From Plakobranchus ocellatus (Eukaryota; Mollusca; Gastropoda; Plakobranchidae), in contig BLXT01004186.1 in the NCBI GenBank assembly GCA_019648995.1, forward strand, positions 1,010,345 to 1,033,722: DNA of 23,378 nucleotides, written 5' to 3'. The notes beneath the pieces were generated by a model. It ran no database searches and was not told the DNA's origin. It worked only from the letters and a program-made list of their open reading frames with translations. How positions within the stretch are numbered: the stretch's first letter is position 1; each line of letters starts with the position of its first letter. The position numbers were made by a program, and so were the translations under genes. Positions 22,100 to 23,378 of this stretch are shown piece by piece.

Positions 22100-22160
22100 C
22101 GGACCGGAAGCTATCGTTCAAGGCGAAACCATCGGCCAGCTACAGATTGGGAATCAATTT
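22100..22160 (-). other. candidate non-coding first exon, 3' end
   Basis: The minus strand reads CTTCCGGTCCG followed by GTAAGCCAAC, a strong donor with GT at 22099/22098 in a locally CpG-rich context. It would splice to the acceptor at 20011. The transcription start is unknown: an ATTGG/CCAAT box lies at 22146-22150, an ETS-type CCGGAAG at 22104-22110, and another CpG-rich block at 22440-22525. The start given here is a guess. Confidence 0.35.
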
Positions 22161-22560
22161 TAATCTGTCTATCAAATAAAAAGTATTATCCAGATTGTAT
22201 TATCTCTTGTCTTTAGCATTGTTGCTTGCAAGCTAAGATACTAGTTTAAGTTTTTCTGACCATGCCAAATCTAAAAGCTCGCTTTCCTTTTCTATGTTGC
22301 TAAATGACTTTAATGCATATCAGACGTATTTGAACCAACCAGGCAAGAATTTTTTCATAGACTTACAATAACACAGCTGTAACAGTGTACCCAAAGAACA
22401 GAGTACGATAAATTTAAAGCGCTTAGTGGGCGATAATTTTGTGCGTAACAGAATGGCTGCGGGCTTTCAAAAGGAGGGCAAGATGCTTGGCCGGGAGTTC
22501 TGGTACCGGCGCTTAAGCCGTTAGCTTTCCCTGTTCACTCAGCTGAGCATCGTTTGTAAA
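22101..22560. promoter_or_regulatory. probable promoter region, CpG-rich
   Basis: Compared with the rest of the window this stretch is rich in CpG (ACCGG, GGCGAAACC, GGCCGGG, CCGGCGC). It holds CCAAT and ETS-like words, and lies upstream of the gene's first good donor. It is the likeliest promoter for the minus-strand gene and could be bidirectional. Confidence 0.35.
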
Positions 22561-23109
22561 GCATACATGTATTGTTTAATTTTCAAAATGGTATGCACAT
22601 ACTGTGCGGTTGGATTTATAATCAGAAAACATAAAGAGGACAATATAGCATTTTACAATTATTATAATACTATTCTAATGTCAGTGAAATAAATTTGTAA
22701 ACAACATGGCAGGTCTTGCGCGAGTAAATTAAATATAGATCTATTGATCAATGTTCTTTTGTTTCCATCAACTCGACAATGGTGAAACCAAATAAAAGTC
22801 TAAATATAAATATTTTATTTTTTTTATTTGTTAATCTTAGTTATTATTCAGTTTGCACCTAGTCAGTAATTTTTCATTTATTCTCAGAATCCCTGCATCC
22901 TCTGCATTCAACCCATTGTTTGCTAAGATTATCTGAGATAGCGATCCAAACATATATTCACAACCCTAATATTGCTGGTGCATGTTAAGTGAAAACATTG
23001 TGAAACTAAAAACAGTAGCAATAGTTAAAGTTACCGGTTCAATACCGGATAATAGAACTAGTAGAGAGATTACTGCAGTGGCTGACCTCGGCAAACACTC
23101 TCCGCTCAT

Positions 23110-23210
23110 AACAATTGGTCACAACATGGCGGCCAAGCCTTTTGTGCCAAAAAACCGCCAAGTCTTAGGGTGGGCGCAAGGAGGGCAGCGCAGTGGGTAG
23201 GCAGTCTACA
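23110..23210 (+). promoter_or_regulatory. YY1-type ACAACATGGCGGCC start-region motif
   Basis: GC-rich island containing the AACATGGCGGCC word, which matches the YY1 consensus that often overlaps start codons of housekeeping genes. The ATG at 23126 opens 24 codons (MAAKPFVPKNRQVLG...) to a TAG at 23198-23200, with donor-like GT sites at about 23170 and 23195. It could be the first exon of a divergent gene; I do not recognise the peptide. Confidence 0.25.
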
Positions 23211-23355
23211 CTAGCAGCAATAATTTATTAGTAACATAAAGATGGCTAGGCAATATTATTGCTTACCTAGCAGGTACCAGTTTGAATTATGGACACGAAA
23301 TGCGTTTTCTATACGATTCCAATATTGTCATATATCTTTTTTGTTTTTGTTTTGG

Positions 23356-23378
23356 TTTTTTTTTTTTTTTTTTTTTTT
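23356..23378. repeat. T23 homopolymer at window edge
   Basis: The window ends in an uninterrupted T run after a T-rich, G-interrupted stretch. It could be an ordinary homopolymer or an assembly edge. Confidence 0.7.

Noticed and set aside
1-23378. tRNA genes, rRNA, CRISPR arrays, bacterial-type operons, LTR or other virus-like elements
   Set aside because: None was seen on either strand. The window is a single intron-rich animal gene with flanks.

Overview
The window is animal nuclear DNA. It is very AT-rich and dense in homopolymers, and it is dominated by one gene on the minus strand that is split into 21 coding exons joined by ordinary GT-AG introns. The splice-joined product (931 residues, 2796 nt of CDS including the stop) is the beta subunit of a clathrin adaptor complex. 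It is the AP-2 beta / AP-1 beta protein, which in most invertebrates is a single gene serving both complexes. Short AGGCCT and TAGATCT-type palindromes in the upstream flank and the protein's divergence from vertebrate AP2B1 suggest a mollusc, perhaps a heterobranch snail. That is inference, not proof.

Layout, left to right on the plus strand: 1-3240 is the gene's downstream flank, with no recognisable gene. About 3235-3364 is a short 3' UTR and the stop. 3362-19960 holds coding exons 21 to 1 (the gene reads right to left). 19961-22100 is 5' UTR plus a probable long intron in the leader. 22100-23378 is a comparatively CpG-rich stretch that probably holds the promoter and perhaps the start of a divergent plus-strand neighbour. 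The protein has a HEAT-repeat trunk (about residues 1-590), a flexible hinge with one clathrin box (LLDMD, 631-635), and a bilobed appendage (707-931) that keeps the human partner-binding residues Tyr815, Trp841, Glu849, Tyr888 and Glu902 at a constant offset of six.

The most interesting content is in the largest intron of the CDS (7660-9930). Two ~137-nt copies of one sequence, roughly 80% alike by eye, each form a full H/ACA small nucleolar RNA layout on the host's sense strand: 5' hairpin, H box, 3' hairpin, ACA box three nucleotides from the end. The first pocket of both matches the universally conserved helix-31 segment of 18S rRNA, with the uridine equivalent to human Psi1244 left unpaired, exactly 14 nt from the H box. 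Between the twins lies a 40-nt segment with good splice sites that looks like an unreported poison exon. Its inclusion would stop translation just before the appendage and would also place each snoRNA in its own intron. The gene may therefore combine endocytic adaptor production with rRNA-modification guide RNA production.
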